From NCBI GenBank assembly GCA_016779205.1, contig JADHOC010000005.1:124001-188000 (forward strand): DNA of 64,000 nt, given 5' to 3'. The notes under the pieces were generated by a model. The model ran no database searches. It worked only from the letters and a program-made list of their open reading frames with translations, and had not been told where the DNA came from. This document shows positions 43,257 to 51,602 of this stretch, piece after piece (position 1 is the stretch's first letter; every line of letters starts with the position of its first letter). The translations under genes and the position numbers were made by a program. The DNA comes from Planctomycetota bacterium. GTDB taxonomy: Bacteria; Planctomycetota; UBA1135; GCA-002686595.

Positions 43257-45161
43257 GTGCCGATGGCGCTCCGCCCGCCCAAGAACCCGGGCCCCTCGGG
43301 GCGGACTGCGCTCTTCCTCTACGTCCTGCTCGTGGTCCTGCCCGCCGTCGTCTTCGGCGGGCTGCTGTGGCGCCAGCTCCAGCGGGAGCAACAGCGCGTG
43401 CTCCTCGAGCTCCCCCAGGAGAGCGAGGACGCCGCGCGCCGCCTGGCCGAGCAGTGCTTCCGGCGTGTGAATGACGAGCTGGAACGGGAGTTCCAGCGCC
43501 CCTTCGAGGCGTACCGCGGCGACGCCTACGTCGACGACCTGGGGCCGATCCGGACCGAGCCCTCCCCCCTCATCGCGGAGCCGAGGCCGGAGTCCATCCT
43601 CGGGTGGTTCTCGTTCGTGGCGCCTGACCCGGCGAGCCGGCGCTTCGGCGGGCAGATCCCGGTGGAGGTGCTTCGGGGCCCGGGGGACCCGACGGTCCTC
43701 GATCCGCAGGCCTCGCTGCTCGGGGAGATCGTGCGCGCGGAATTCCTCGAGGGCGTGGATACCACCGAGTCGCTCGCCACCGCCGAGCTTGAGAGCGTGG
43801 AGTTCGAGGGCTGGGGCCAGACCCGCTCGCGGCACCTGCGCGCGGTGCTCCTGAACATCGCCGAGGCGGGCGTGGAGGAGTGCCGGTCCGCCCTCGACGC
43901 CAACCAGGAGCTCTACGAGGGCGAGGTCCACGACGTCCACGTCAGCTACTTCTCCTTCCGTACGGCGCGGGTCGAGCCCTCGGGCCGCCCCTTGCTGATC
44001 GCCTACCGCCGGGTGGTCCTCCCCCAGCTCACCATCCCGCTCATCGAGACCTGCTTCGAGCCGATCACGCGGGACCTGATGTACATCCAGGGCCTCGCCT
44101 TCGACCCCGAATGGCTGTTCTCAAAGCTCCCCGAGGAGGAGGCGGCGCAGGTCCTCGGCCCCTCCCTGCGGTTCATGCCCCCGGGGACCCGGCTCCCCAA
44201 TGACCCGGACCCCGACGTCTACTACGCCCTCGACAACCTCCTGCCCTTCTTCAGCATGGAGCAAGAGGTGGCCCCCGACGTGATGTCCCGGGGGACGATG
44301 TTCGTGGCCGGGGACCTGAGCGAGCGTCGCCGCGGGTTCCGCGTGCAGAACTCGTGGTTCGGCGCGGTCGCCCTGGTGCTGATGATCTCCATGTCGATCG
44401 GGATCCGGTTGCTCCTCAGCAGCGTCCGAAGGAGCCGCGAGGAGACCGAGCGGACGCGGAACTTCGTGGCGTCGGTCACCCACGAGCTGCGCACGCCCAT
44501 CGCCGCGGTCAAGCTCTACGGGGAGATGCTCAAGGACGGGTGGTTCCAGGATGACGAGCGCCGGGTGGACTACCTGACGCGCATCGTCGCGGAGTCCGAC
44601 CGCCTCGACCAGCTGGTGGACCGCGTCCTGCTCAGGCGCCGACTCTCGGACCAGGACCACCAGCCGTCCCCGGGCTCCCTCAACGCCGAGGTGACGTCCG
44701 TGCGGCCGAGCCTCGAGCTCGTCGGGGGGACCGCCGCCGACGACCTCGAGTTCGACCTCGCCGAGGAGCTGCCCCGGGTCCAGCTGCTCTCCGAGGGCAT
44801 CCATGTGATCCTGACCAACCTCGTGGAGAACGCGCGGAAGTACGCCACCCCCGGAGCCGACGGCGACGGGGAGCCTGACCTCGAAGGCCGGGCCGCCATC
44901 CTGGTCCAGACGCGGTTGGACCGGAAGTCCAGGGCGGTGCTCGAGGTCCTCGACCGCGGCCCCGGAATCGCCGAGGAGGACCGGGGGCGGATCTTCGAGG
45001 CCTTCCGGCGGCTGGGCGACGAGGCCACTCGCAAGACCAAGGGCACGGGCCTCGGGCTGCACCTCGTCGCGCTCCAGGCTCGGGCCATGGGCGCGAAGGT
45101 GTCCGTCCACCCCCGCGAGGGCGGTGGGTCGATCTTCAGGGTCACGCTGAAGAGCGCCTGA
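43257..45161 (+). CDS. Membrane sensor histidine kinase
   Basis: The 634-residue partner of the preceding regulator uses GTG at 43257 or ATG at 43263. TM1 lies at about residues 17-36 (LFLYVLLVVLPAVVFGGLLW) and TM2 at about 365-385 (WFGAVALVLMISMSIGI). They enclose an unusually large extracytoplasmic sensor of about 330 residues with no recognised fold. The kinase core has phospho-acceptor His409 in SVTHELRTPIAAVK, the N box NLVENARKYA, D box DRGPGIAEEDRGRIF and G box KGTGLGLHLVA. The signal is unknown. A strong hairpin follows at 45231-45252. Confidence 0.94.
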   Translation: MPMALRPPKNPGPSGRTALFLYVLLVVLPAVVFGGLLWRQLQREQQRVLLELPQESEDAARRLAEQCFRRVNDELEREFQRPFEAYRGDAYVDDLGPIRTEPSPLIAEPRPESILGWFSFVAPDPASRRFGGQIPVEVLRGPGDPTVLDPQASLLGEIVRAEFLEGVDTTESLATAELESVEFEGWGQTRSRHLRAVLLNIAEAGVEECRSALDANQELYEGEVHDVHVSYFSFRTARVEPSGRPLLIAYRRVVLPQLTIPLIETCFEPITRDLMYIQGLAFDPEWLFSKLPEEEAAQVLGPSLRFMPPGTRLPNDPDPDVYYALDNLLPFFSMEQEVAPDVMSRGTMFVAGDLSERRRGFRVQNSWFGAVALVLMISMSIGIRLLLSSVRRSREETERTRNFVASVTHELRTPIAAVKLYGEMLKDGWFQDDERRVDYLTRIVAESDRLDQLVDRVLLRRRLSDQDHQPSPGSLNAEVTSVRPSLELVGGTAADDLEFDLAEELPRVQLLSEGIHVILTNLVENARKYATPGADGDGEPDLEGRAAILVQTRLDRKSRAVLEVLDRGPGIAEEDRGRIFEAFRRLGDEATRKTKGTGLGLHLVALQARAMGAKVSVHPREGGGSIFRVTLKSA

Positions 45162-45230
45162 CAGCCTCGGCGGCGGCCGACCGCGGAGGCTGCCCCAGCT
45201 CCCACCCGGGCGAGAGGACGGACACGAAGA

Positions 45231-45252
45231 AGGGGACGCCTCGGCGTCCCCT
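45231..45252. terminator. Probable bidirectional terminator between kinase and PpiD-like gene
   Basis: AGGGGACGCC (45231-45240) and GGCGTCCCCT (45243-45252) form a perfect 10-bp stem with a 2-nt loop in the 143-bp convergent gap. On the minus strand it is followed by TTCTTCGT, giving a weak U-rich tail for the leftward gene. Confidence 0.65.
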
Positions 45253-45304
45253 CCCCCTCAGCGCTCGGTGAGCCCTCGCGGGCCCAGCGCCGTGACGCGT
45301 CCGG

Positions 45305-47224
45305 TCAGTCTGCGCTCCCGGCCTTCTCCGCCTCCCGGCGGTCACGCTCGGGGAAGCGGAGCTCGGCGGTACCGGTCATCCACTCGCCGTCACCCAGCAA
45401 GACCTTCTCTCCGAAGGCCGAGAAGGCATCGACGCGGGCACGCTGCCGGGCGGCGAGCAGCCCCTGGGCGCCGATCTCCTCGATCTCCTGGCTCTTCTTG
45501 CCCTCCATGCGCACGAGGTACGCCTCGTCGCCTGCGGGGCTCGCCACGGCCGGGGCCACCTGCCCCGCCTCCAGGGCGTGCATGTCCACGTTGCCGCGCA
45601 GGAAGCGCTGGAGCGGGGTCGCCGCGTTGAAGTCGTCCCCGGGCACCGCGTTCTGCGCGAGCCAGTCGCGCTCCACGAAGGAGTACCCGGCCTCGCCGGC
45701 GCTGCTGCGCAGGTCCTCGACGCTGATCTCGGGCCGCCAATCGGCCGCCTCGACCTCGTCCGGCTTCGCGGCCAGCGTCTGCCGGAGGTAATCGAGGGTC
45801 TCGACGCTGAGCTCCTTGGAACGCTCCTTGGCCCACATCTCGACGACCTCCTCGCGGATGTCGGCGAAGGGCGGCTCTTCCCGCTCGCGCTTGGCGCGTG
45901 CGCGCGCGATGACGATCGCCTTCTCGCCGACCATGACGCTGGGGAGGAACGAGCCCTCCTGGGCGAAGATGAGCTGGCCAGCGATCATCGTCGAGCCCCA
46001 GGGGTCCTGGGTGGTGATGGCCTCGCGCTCGAAGCCACCCTCAGGTCCCTCCACGAAGGTGAGGCCGTACTTGGCCGCCTCCGCGGCGAAGTCGATCTCC
46101 TCGCCCTGGGTGGCGCGATCCTGGAGGTCGGTGAGGAGGGCGCGCATGGCCGCGTGGATCGGGGCCTCGAAGTCCACCTGCTCACGCACCTCCTCGAGGT
46201 CGTAGAACAGCTTGGGAGCATCGGGCACCACCAGCTCTCCGTCCTCGCCCACGGTTCCCTGCATCTGCAGCTCCGCCGGCACCCGGAAGCGAGTGCTCCG
46301 GTTCTGCACGTGGTAGCTACGGGCCTGCTCCTCGAGGTCGGTCCCCTCCGGCGCGGGGTACGCGGCGAGGAGCGCCGCCGGATCGAAGCCCGCGCCCTCC
46401 CCGACGGCCACGTAGGCCACGTCGGGGGTGACCGTGGGCTGGGTGAAGAGCGTCTGTTGGCGGAAGATCGGCAGCTCGTGGAACCAGGCCGCGAGGGTCT
46501 CGTCGTCCGGGGCCTCCGCGCGGGCGGTGTCGAGGAACGGCTCGGTCTTGGCCGTCACCACATTGAACTTGAAGAGCGGGTTCTCCTCCTGCCAGGCCGC
46601 CTCGATCGCAGCGGCGTCGGGCACCATGAAGGAACGCGACATCAGCTGGACGAGCTTCTGCACGAGCTCGCAGCGCCGGATGATCTGCTCGAACTGCTCC
46701 ACCGTCATCCCTGCCCGGGCGGCGGTGGCGCTGAGCTGCTGGGCGGTACCGAAGGCCACCTCCAGCAGCGCCCGGTGCTCCTCATTGCTGACGGCGAGCC
46801 CCGAGTCGGTCGCCATCGCCTCGAGCACGAGGAACGACGCGACGTCCTCCTCGGTGAGGCTCCGCCGACGGTTGGAGGTGCTGTCCTGGTCGCCGTAGTC
46901 GAGGCTGAAGGGCCTGAAGATCCCCGTGGCAGCCATCATGCTCAGCTTCCGGCTGGTGGAGAAGAACTCCTTCTCCGCCACCTGCTTCTGGGTGCCCGCG
47001 ACCGGATCCTTCCAGGTGATGTAGGTCGGATCCTCCTGCGCCCCCCCGCCGCCGGTGAGGGCCGACTGGAAGGTGTCTGCGACGACGAAGATGATCAGGA
47101 GAAACAGGACGAGACCGATCGTCGCGAGGTAGCGAAGGCGGCTCTTCCCCTCCGGGACGACGATCAGGTCATCTTCGTGGTGCTTCTCGGTCGTGGCGCC
47201 GTGGTTCTGGGGCTGTTGGGACAT
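45305..47224 (-). CDS. PpiD/SurA-like membrane-anchored periplasmic chaperone
   Basis: The 639-residue product starts at ATG 47224 (MSQQPQNHGATTEK); the frame extends upstream without family support. A cytoplasmic N-tail is followed by one membrane helix at about residues 30-52 (YLATIGLVLFLLIIFVVAD). The large periplasmic part then begins with a SurA-N-like helical region (SLTEEDVASFLVLEAMA, MTVEQFEQIIRRCELVQKLV). Later helices and the PFADIREEVVEMWAKERSKEL segment follow the end of PpiD parvulin domains, but I do not find a clear parvulin active-site signature. A folding factor for secreted proteins is therefore inferred from architecture. A promoter-like pair lies about 100 bp upstream. Confidence 0.72.
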   Translation of the reverse strand: MSQQPQNHGATTEKHHEDDLIVVPEGKSRLRYLATIGLVLFLLIIFVVADTFQSALTGGGGAQEDPTYITWKDPVAGTQKQVAEKEFFSTSRKLSMMAATGIFRPFSLDYGDQDSTSNRRRSLTEEDVASFLVLEAMATDSGLAVSNEEHRALLEVAFGTAQQLSATAARAGMTVEQFEQIIRRCELVQKLVQLMSRSFMVPDAAAIEAAWQEENPLFKFNVVTAKTEPFLDTARAEAPDDETLAAWFHELPIFRQQTLFTQPTVTPDVAYVAVGEGAGFDPAALLAAYPAPEGTDLEEQARSYHVQNRSTRFRVPAELQMQGTVGEDGELVVPDAPKLFYDLEEVREQVDFEAPIHAAMRALLTDLQDRATQGEEIDFAAEAAKYGLTFVEGPEGGFEREAITTQDPWGSTMIAGQLIFAQEGSFLPSVMVGEKAIVIARARAKREREEPPFADIREEVVEMWAKERSKELSVETLDYLRQTLAAKPDEVEAADWRPEISVEDLRSSAGEAGYSFVERDWLAQNAVPGDDFNAATPLQRFLRGNVDMHALEAGQVAPAVASPAGDEAYLVRMEGKKSQEIEEIGAQGLLAARQRARVDAFSAFGEKVLLGDGEWMTGTAELRFPERDRREAEKAGSAD

Positions 47225-47537
47225 GGGATCGAGTCGGGAGACGGTCCTCTGGACCGCTAGGGGCACGTGAACGGGGAGTTCGCTCCACGCGCAGCTGTGC
47301 TCGCCGGACAGGCGGGGCAAGAGTGTACGGGGCGCCGATGGAGCGAGGCAACAGCGGCCGGCTGGCCTGGGACGGTCAGGGCCCCCCTCGGAGCCCCCGG
47401 GGAACGGCCCGCGGCCTGCGGAGCCCCCCAGACCTGCGTCCGGTTGCCGTCCGGATCAACCCCGTGGGCAGACCGGCCAGCCTCCGAGGGGGCCTCCGGA
47501 GTTATGCGTCCGGGTCCTGAGCGCGGTTCCCGGGGAG
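47225..47537. other. Intergenic region between scpB and the PpiD-like gene
   Basis: This 313-bp gap contains the predicted promoter at 47322-47351 for leftward transcription. No credible coding frame is visible; the short open stretches are Arg/Pro/Gly-rich. A GC-rich inverted repeat around 47480-47500 might end the scpB transcript, but it is imperfect. Confidence 0.5.
47322..47351 (-). promoter_or_regulatory. Predicted sigma70-type promoter of the PpiD-like gene
   Basis: On the minus strand, TTGCCT (47351-47346) is followed after 18 nt by TACACT (47327-47322), leaving a leader of about 92 nt. The -10 hexamer is identical to the one proposed for the coiled-coil gene. Confidence 0.5.
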
Positions 47538-48278
47538 TCAGTCCCGGGCCAGCTCGGCGTCCCTGGGCAGATCGTCCAGGCCCATGAGCCCGAATCGGTC
47601 CAGGAAGTCCTTGGTCGTCCCGTACTGGAGGGGGTGCCCGGGGACGTCCGCCCGGCCGGTCACCCGGGCCAGCCCGCGGTCCACGAGGGACCGGAGGATG
47701 GGGCCCGCCTGGACCCCGCGGATGGCCTCGATCTCCGCCTTCGTGACCGGCTGCCGGTAGGCCACGATCGAGAGGGTCTCCAGGGCGGCCGGGCTGATAC
47801 GCTCGATCGCGGGTCCCCGGGCCAGGCGCCCCACGACCTCCCCCATCTCGGGGATCGTCATGACCATGTAGCCGCCACGGATCCCCCGCAGCTGGAGCGG
47901 GAGCCCCGCCGATTGCAGGCGGTGCCCGATGGACTCGATGGCGGTCCGCACGCGAGCTGCGGGCGGGCGCTCCAGGAGGCTGACGAGGCGCCCCACGGAG
48001 AGCGGGTCCGGGGAGGCGAAGAGCAGCGCCAGCGCGCGCTCCTCAAGCTGTTCATCGGTGAGGTCCGCGCCGGGTCCGGGGCCACGGTCCGCCTCCTCTT
48101 CCTCGGAAGGGGCGTCGGCGGCGGCCTCTTCGGCACCTGCATTCCCGGCGGCCTCGTCGGTCACCTCGGGTTGGGCCTCGCCCTCGGGCTCGACCTCTTC
48201 GGCGGAGTCTTCCGGTTGTTCCATCACAGCAGTCGCTTCGATGTCCTCGAGTTCCGCTCCAAGCAGCGCGTCGTCCAT
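47538..48278 (-). CDS. scpB: Segregation and condensation protein ScpB
   Basis: The 246-residue product uses ATG at 48278; a GTG at 48323 would add 15 residues. Residues about 75-225 are the two winged-helix domains of ScpB: EERALALLFASPDPLSVGRL, GIRGGYMVMTIPEMG (normally the beta wing), AALETLSIVAYRQPVTKAEI, IRGVQAGPILRSLVDRGLA and YGTTKDFLDRFGL. The first 75 residues are a low-complexity Glu/Ala-rich acidic tail. ScpB dimers bridge ScpA and the SMC ATPase during chromosome condensation. scpA, its usual neighbour, is not adjacent; instead it follows a parvulin lipoprotein gene. Confidence 0.93.
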   Translation of the reverse strand: MDDALLGAELEDIEATAVMEQPEDSAEEVEPEGEAQPEVTDEAAGNAGAEEAAADAPSEEEEADRGPGPGADLTDEQLEERALALLFASPDPLSVGRLVSLLERPPAARVRTAIESIGHRLQSAGLPLQLRGIRGGYMVMTIPEMGEVVGRLARGPAIERISPAALETLSIVAYRQPVTKAEIEAIRGVQAGPILRSLVDRGLARVTGRADVPGHPLQYGTTKDFLDRFGLMGLDDLPRDAELARD

Positions 48279-48356
48279 GGTCCGAGAGTGGCGATCTCGC
48301 GCCCCCAATTCAAGCGCGCTCACGACCCGCGGCCGCGCTTCTTCCCGGGGAGCGGC

Positions 48357-49412
48357 TCACCGGATCAGCTCCTGGAAGGGGCCGGTGTCCACGTCGTGCC
48401 GGCGAGTCATCGCCTCCTTCCACTGCCAGAACTCGGCGTCCTCCACGGGCTGAGCCTTCAGGCTCGCCTCCACCGCGTCCCCGACCTCGGCCCAGGTCCC
48501 CTCCACCACATCAGGAATCGCCTCGACCTCGAGGAACAGCATCAGCTCCCCCTCGCGCACGGGCCCCGTCCAGGACCCCACCTCCGTGGCGAAGGCGGCC
48601 CTCGCGAGCACGCTCTCCCCCCGGACGAGGGCCGGAATACGGCCCCCCTTGTCCCGGGAGGCGTCCACGGAGAGGTCCCGCGCCACCGACTCGAAGGCCT
48701 CACCGCGGGCGAGCCTCGCCATGGCCTCATCCGCCGCGGGGCGTCCCTCCACGGACATGGCGCGCACCTCTCGGCGATCGCACGACATCAACCAGGAGCG
48801 GATGCAGCGAGGGGCGAGGGCATCGATGGCCGCGTCCGCGTTGAGCTCCCGCAGGTAGGAGTCTGGCTCCAGCCCCATCTGGGCCCGGACGAAGGAGGCC
48901 AGATCCGGTGCGCCGGCCTTCCGCGCCCGGGCCTCCACGGCGTCCAGCGCCTTGTTCACGCGGGCCTGGACGTCCTCGGCGGGAGGCTCGAGGCCGAGGG
49001 CTCCGGCCTCGAGCAGCACGATTCGAGAGAGGAGCAGGTCATCCAGGAGCCCGCGGGCCAGGTCCGCGTCCCTCATGACCAGCTTCATGATCAGGTCAGA
49101 GACGCTGATCGTGCGACCGGCCACGGACGCCACGGCAGCGTCCGCGCCGCCCTCCACCTCGTCGGGCCACACGACGTTCACTCCGGCCGCCAGGTTGGCC
49201 GCGACGCTGCCGTCCCATGCGGGCTCCCCGCTCGGCGGCGCGGCGCCCTCCTGGGCGGCCTCGTCCCGCTCCGGAGCCTCCTCCACCTCGGGCGCCTGGG
49301 CCATGGGCCGCGAGCCGGGGAGGACCTCGCGGATCTCCGGGGAGCTGCACCCCAGGAGCAGCGTCGCGCCTGCGAGCGCAGCGGGCCACCAGGGGCCACG
49401 GGAGGTGGTCAT
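48357..49412 (-). CDS. Parvulin-type peptidyl-prolyl isomerase lipoprotein
   Basis: ATG at 49412 gives a lipoprotein signal (WWPAALAGATLLLGCSS) with the lipobox LLGC. The 351-residue product then has a Pro/Glu/Ala-rich spacer, a SurA/PrsA-like helical region (VASVAGRTISVSDLIMKLVM, ARGLLDDLLLSRIVLLEAGA), and a parvulin-like domain near 220-300 (RAMSVEGRPAADEAMARLA, SVARDLSVDASRDKGGRIPA, then GELMLFLEVEAI). It would assist folding of exported proteins from the periplasmic side. It overlaps the upstream secreted TPR gene by 4 bp and lies downstream of the pseudopilin genes, so it may serve that secretion system. Confidence 0.83.
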   Translation of the reverse strand: MTTSRGPWWPAALAGATLLLGCSSPEIREVLPGSRPMAQAPEVEEAPERDEAAQEGAAPPSGEPAWDGSVAANLAAGVNVVWPDEVEGGADAAVASVAGRTISVSDLIMKLVMRDADLARGLLDDLLLSRIVLLEAGALGLEPPAEDVQARVNKALDAVEARARKAGAPDLASFVRAQMGLEPDSYLRELNADAAIDALAPRCIRSWLMSCDRREVRAMSVEGRPAADEAMARLARGEAFESVARDLSVDASRDKGGRIPALVRGESVLARAAFATEVGSWTGPVREGELMLFLEVEAIPDVVEGTWAEVGDAVEASLKAQPVEDAEFWQWKEAMTRRHDVDTGPFQELIR

Positions 49413-50989
49413 CGGAAGTAGATGCGGCGGGTCACCTTGACCCCCCGGCACACGGGGCAGGAGGCGACGCTCGCGGTCTCACCGCTGAGGACCGTCCCGG
49501 TCACCAGCAGCTGCAGGGCGCCGAGCCCGCCGCAGGTCTTGCAGGGCTTCAGGCTCGCCCGCGGGCGGATCTCGAAGTCCCCGGACTCCTCGAGGTAGTA
49601 GGACATCAGCCAGAGGGAGCGCCCGTTCACGGTCCAGTCCTCCCAGAAGGTCTGGGCCACATCCTCCTCGTCGTCCGAGGCCTGGTTGCGGCGGGAGATC
49701 TTCTGGTTCTCGAGGTAGCGCTTGATGCGATCCTCGATGGCCTTGCGCTGCTCGTCGACGGCCGACACCGCGCTCTCCGCGGCCGCCGCGGGGTTGTCCC
49801 CGTTGGCGCCAGCCCGGTCCTCGCCGAGGAGCCAGGTCCCCAGGCCATAGGTGGACGACTCGTAGCGGCCGCGGTCCCGCTCCTCCCAGAGGCGAAGCAC
49901 GTCGTCCTCGGAGATGGCGCTCGTGACCCGGTCCTGTACGTCCGCCAGGACCTGTGCGGCGATGGCCTGGCTGGCCTCCTCGGTCGCCCAGGTGCGCGCC
50001 GCCTCGAAGTTGTCGGTCCGCGCCGCCTCACGGGTGAGCTTGCGGGTGTGGTACTTCCAGCGGGAGCGGACGAGGTCCTTGGCGACCTCGTCGCGATCGA
50101 GCAGGAGCTTGGCCTCCTGCTTGCGAGCGTCGGCGAGGAGGCTGCTGCCGGCGTACTTGGTGGGGAACGCCTGCAGGAGGGCCAGCGCGTCATCGAAGCG
50201 CTTGCGCTTGCGCAGGCGGTCCGCGGTCCGCAGGTACTCGATCTGCTCCTGGTTGTCGGCCTTGATGCGGGCGCTCGCGAGCATCCCCTGGACCTTCAAG
50301 AGGTCCTCGGTCAGCCCGAGCTCCACCGCCGCCTCGTAGTGCTTCACCGCGTTCGTGAAGTCCAGGATGCCCTCACACCGCCGGGCGAGGTCGAGCTGGG
50401 AGGTCGCCGAGGTCTCGTCCGCCTCGGAGGAGAACTGGGTGTAGAGCTCCTCCCGGCCGTAGACGTCGAGGGCCGGGAGGCGGACGCCGGACTCGATCCC
50501 GCGCACCCGGCGCTTGGGGACCATCTGGAGGTTGCCGTCCGTCTTGACGAGGAACGAGTCCCCTTCCCGGGAGACGATCACCCCCTCCACGGTCCCGCCG
50601 CCCTCGAGGAGCAGGCGCTCCGCGTCGACGTAGACCTCCTCGGCCTCGACCTCCACGTAGCCATAGTCCGTGCGGAGCTGGTCCGACTGGCGCGGGTCCA
50701 GCAGGGACCAGGGCACGCGGACCTCGCCGCCGTTGTCCAGCCGCTGGAAGAGGAAGCCGATGGTGTCGTGCTCGCCGATGGCCCCCCACTGAATCCGCCC
50801 ATCGCGGAGTTTGAGCATGATCACGTCCTCCGCCGCCGGCGGCGCGGGGATCGCGAACAGCTCCTCCTGGAGCGGAGCCGGCGCGGCGCCGGTCTCCTGC
50901 CCCCACTGCGCCAGCACGTGGGCGGTGGCTCCGACACAGGCGACGCAGGCCACGAGGGCGACCCTTCGGATTCCGTTGGCGTTCATCAT
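49409..50989 (-). CDS. Secreted TPR-like protein with C-terminal DnaJ-like zinc motifs
   Basis: The 526-residue product starts at ATG 50989 (a GTG at 50998 adds three residues) and has a signal peptide MNANGIRRVALVACVACVGA cleaved near AQWG. Residues about 50-170 are beta-rich (MLKLRDGRIQWGAIGEH, TVEGVIVSREGDSFLVKTDG). Residues about 190-320 are helical repeats of TPR type (AVKHYEAAVELGLTEDLLKV, KRFDDALALLQAFPTKYAGS). The C-terminus carries CKTCGG and, about 28 residues later, CPVCRG, a CxxCxG pair as in DnaJ zinc fingers. The function is unknown. It follows the pseudopilin I gene by 142 bp; a TACAAT -10-like hexamer at 51039-51044 lacks a clear -35. Confidence 0.82.
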   Translation of the reverse strand: MMNANGIRRVALVACVACVGATAHVLAQWGQETGAAPAPLQEELFAIPAPPAAEDVIMLKLRDGRIQWGAIGEHDTIGFLFQRLDNGGEVRVPWSLLDPRQSDQLRTDYGYVEVEAEEVYVDAERLLLEGGGTVEGVIVSREGDSFLVKTDGNLQMVPKRRVRGIESGVRLPALDVYGREELYTQFSSEADETSATSQLDLARRCEGILDFTNAVKHYEAAVELGLTEDLLKVQGMLASARIKADNQEQIEYLRTADRLRKRKRFDDALALLQAFPTKYAGSSLLADARKQEAKLLLDRDEVAKDLVRSRWKYHTRKLTREAARTDNFEAARTWATEEASQAIAAQVLADVQDRVTSAISEDDVLRLWEERDRGRYESSTYGLGTWLLGEDRAGANGDNPAAAAESAVSAVDEQRKAIEDRIKRYLENQKISRRNQASDDEEDVAQTFWEDWTVNGRSLWLMSYYLEESGDFEIRPRASLKPCKTCGGLGALQLLVTGTVLSGETASVASCPVCRGVKVTRRIYFR

Positions 50990-51131
50990 GCTTCTCACTC
51001 TCTTCTCTCAGTGGCGGGCGCCTGAGGGGCGCCGGGGCATTGTAGGTCAGGCCAGGCGGGCGGGAGGGGCGCCGGGCCGGTGTGGGGTGGGTTGCTGTGG
51101 ATGCGTTGGGGGGTCCTGACGCGGCAGGTGA

Positions 51132-51602
51132 TCAGCGGACGAACCGGCGCCTCATCCGAGCGCCGAAGGGGACCTCGCGCAGCATGATGGTGGTCCACCT
51201 CGCCGCGCGCTCGACCCCGGAGGAGGACCAGGTCACGACCAGCTCGACCACGTACTCGCGCGGCACCCCCTGGGGGTCCAGCATCTCGCTGTTCGGGATG
51301 GCGTTGACCGTGTAGCGCACGTCCGGACGACCCGGCACCGGGCGGTCGACGATCAGGGCGGGCTCCCCCACCGTGCCGTCGGCGCGGAGCTCGAAGAGGT
51401 TCTCCTCGAGGTCGTTGATGAGCGCCTCGACGGCCGTCGCCGACAGGGAGCGGAGCTCGGCGTTGCGCACCACCGCCGCCCCGAAGTTGAAGACGCCGAG
51501 GATCATCGACATCCCCGCGGCCAGCAGGCTGGCGGAGAGGATCACCTCGAGCAGGGTGAAGCCCGCGCGTCGGGCGTCGTGGTTCCGGGGAGAGCCCATC
51601 AT
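51132..51602 (-). CDS. Type II secretion minor pseudopilin, GspI-like
   Basis: The 156-residue product has a short basic leader and a prepilin peptidase site G/FTLLEVILSASLLAAGM with the required Glu at +5. The class III signal helix continues to about residue 40, and a small beta-rich C-terminal domain follows (VRYTVNAIPNS, REYVVELVVTWSSSGVERAA). It overlaps the upstream GspJ-like gene by 4 bp (ATGA). Order and size favour the I subunit of the pseudopilus tip complex, although subunit identity rests on context. Confidence 0.83.
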   Translation of the reverse strand: MMGSPRNHDARRAGFTLLEVILSASLLAAGMSMILGVFNFGAAVVRNAELRSLSATAVEALINDLEENLFELRADGTVGEPALIVDRPVPGRPDVRYTVNAIPNSEMLDPQGVPREYVVELVVTWSSSGVERAARWTTIMLREVPFGARMRRRFVR

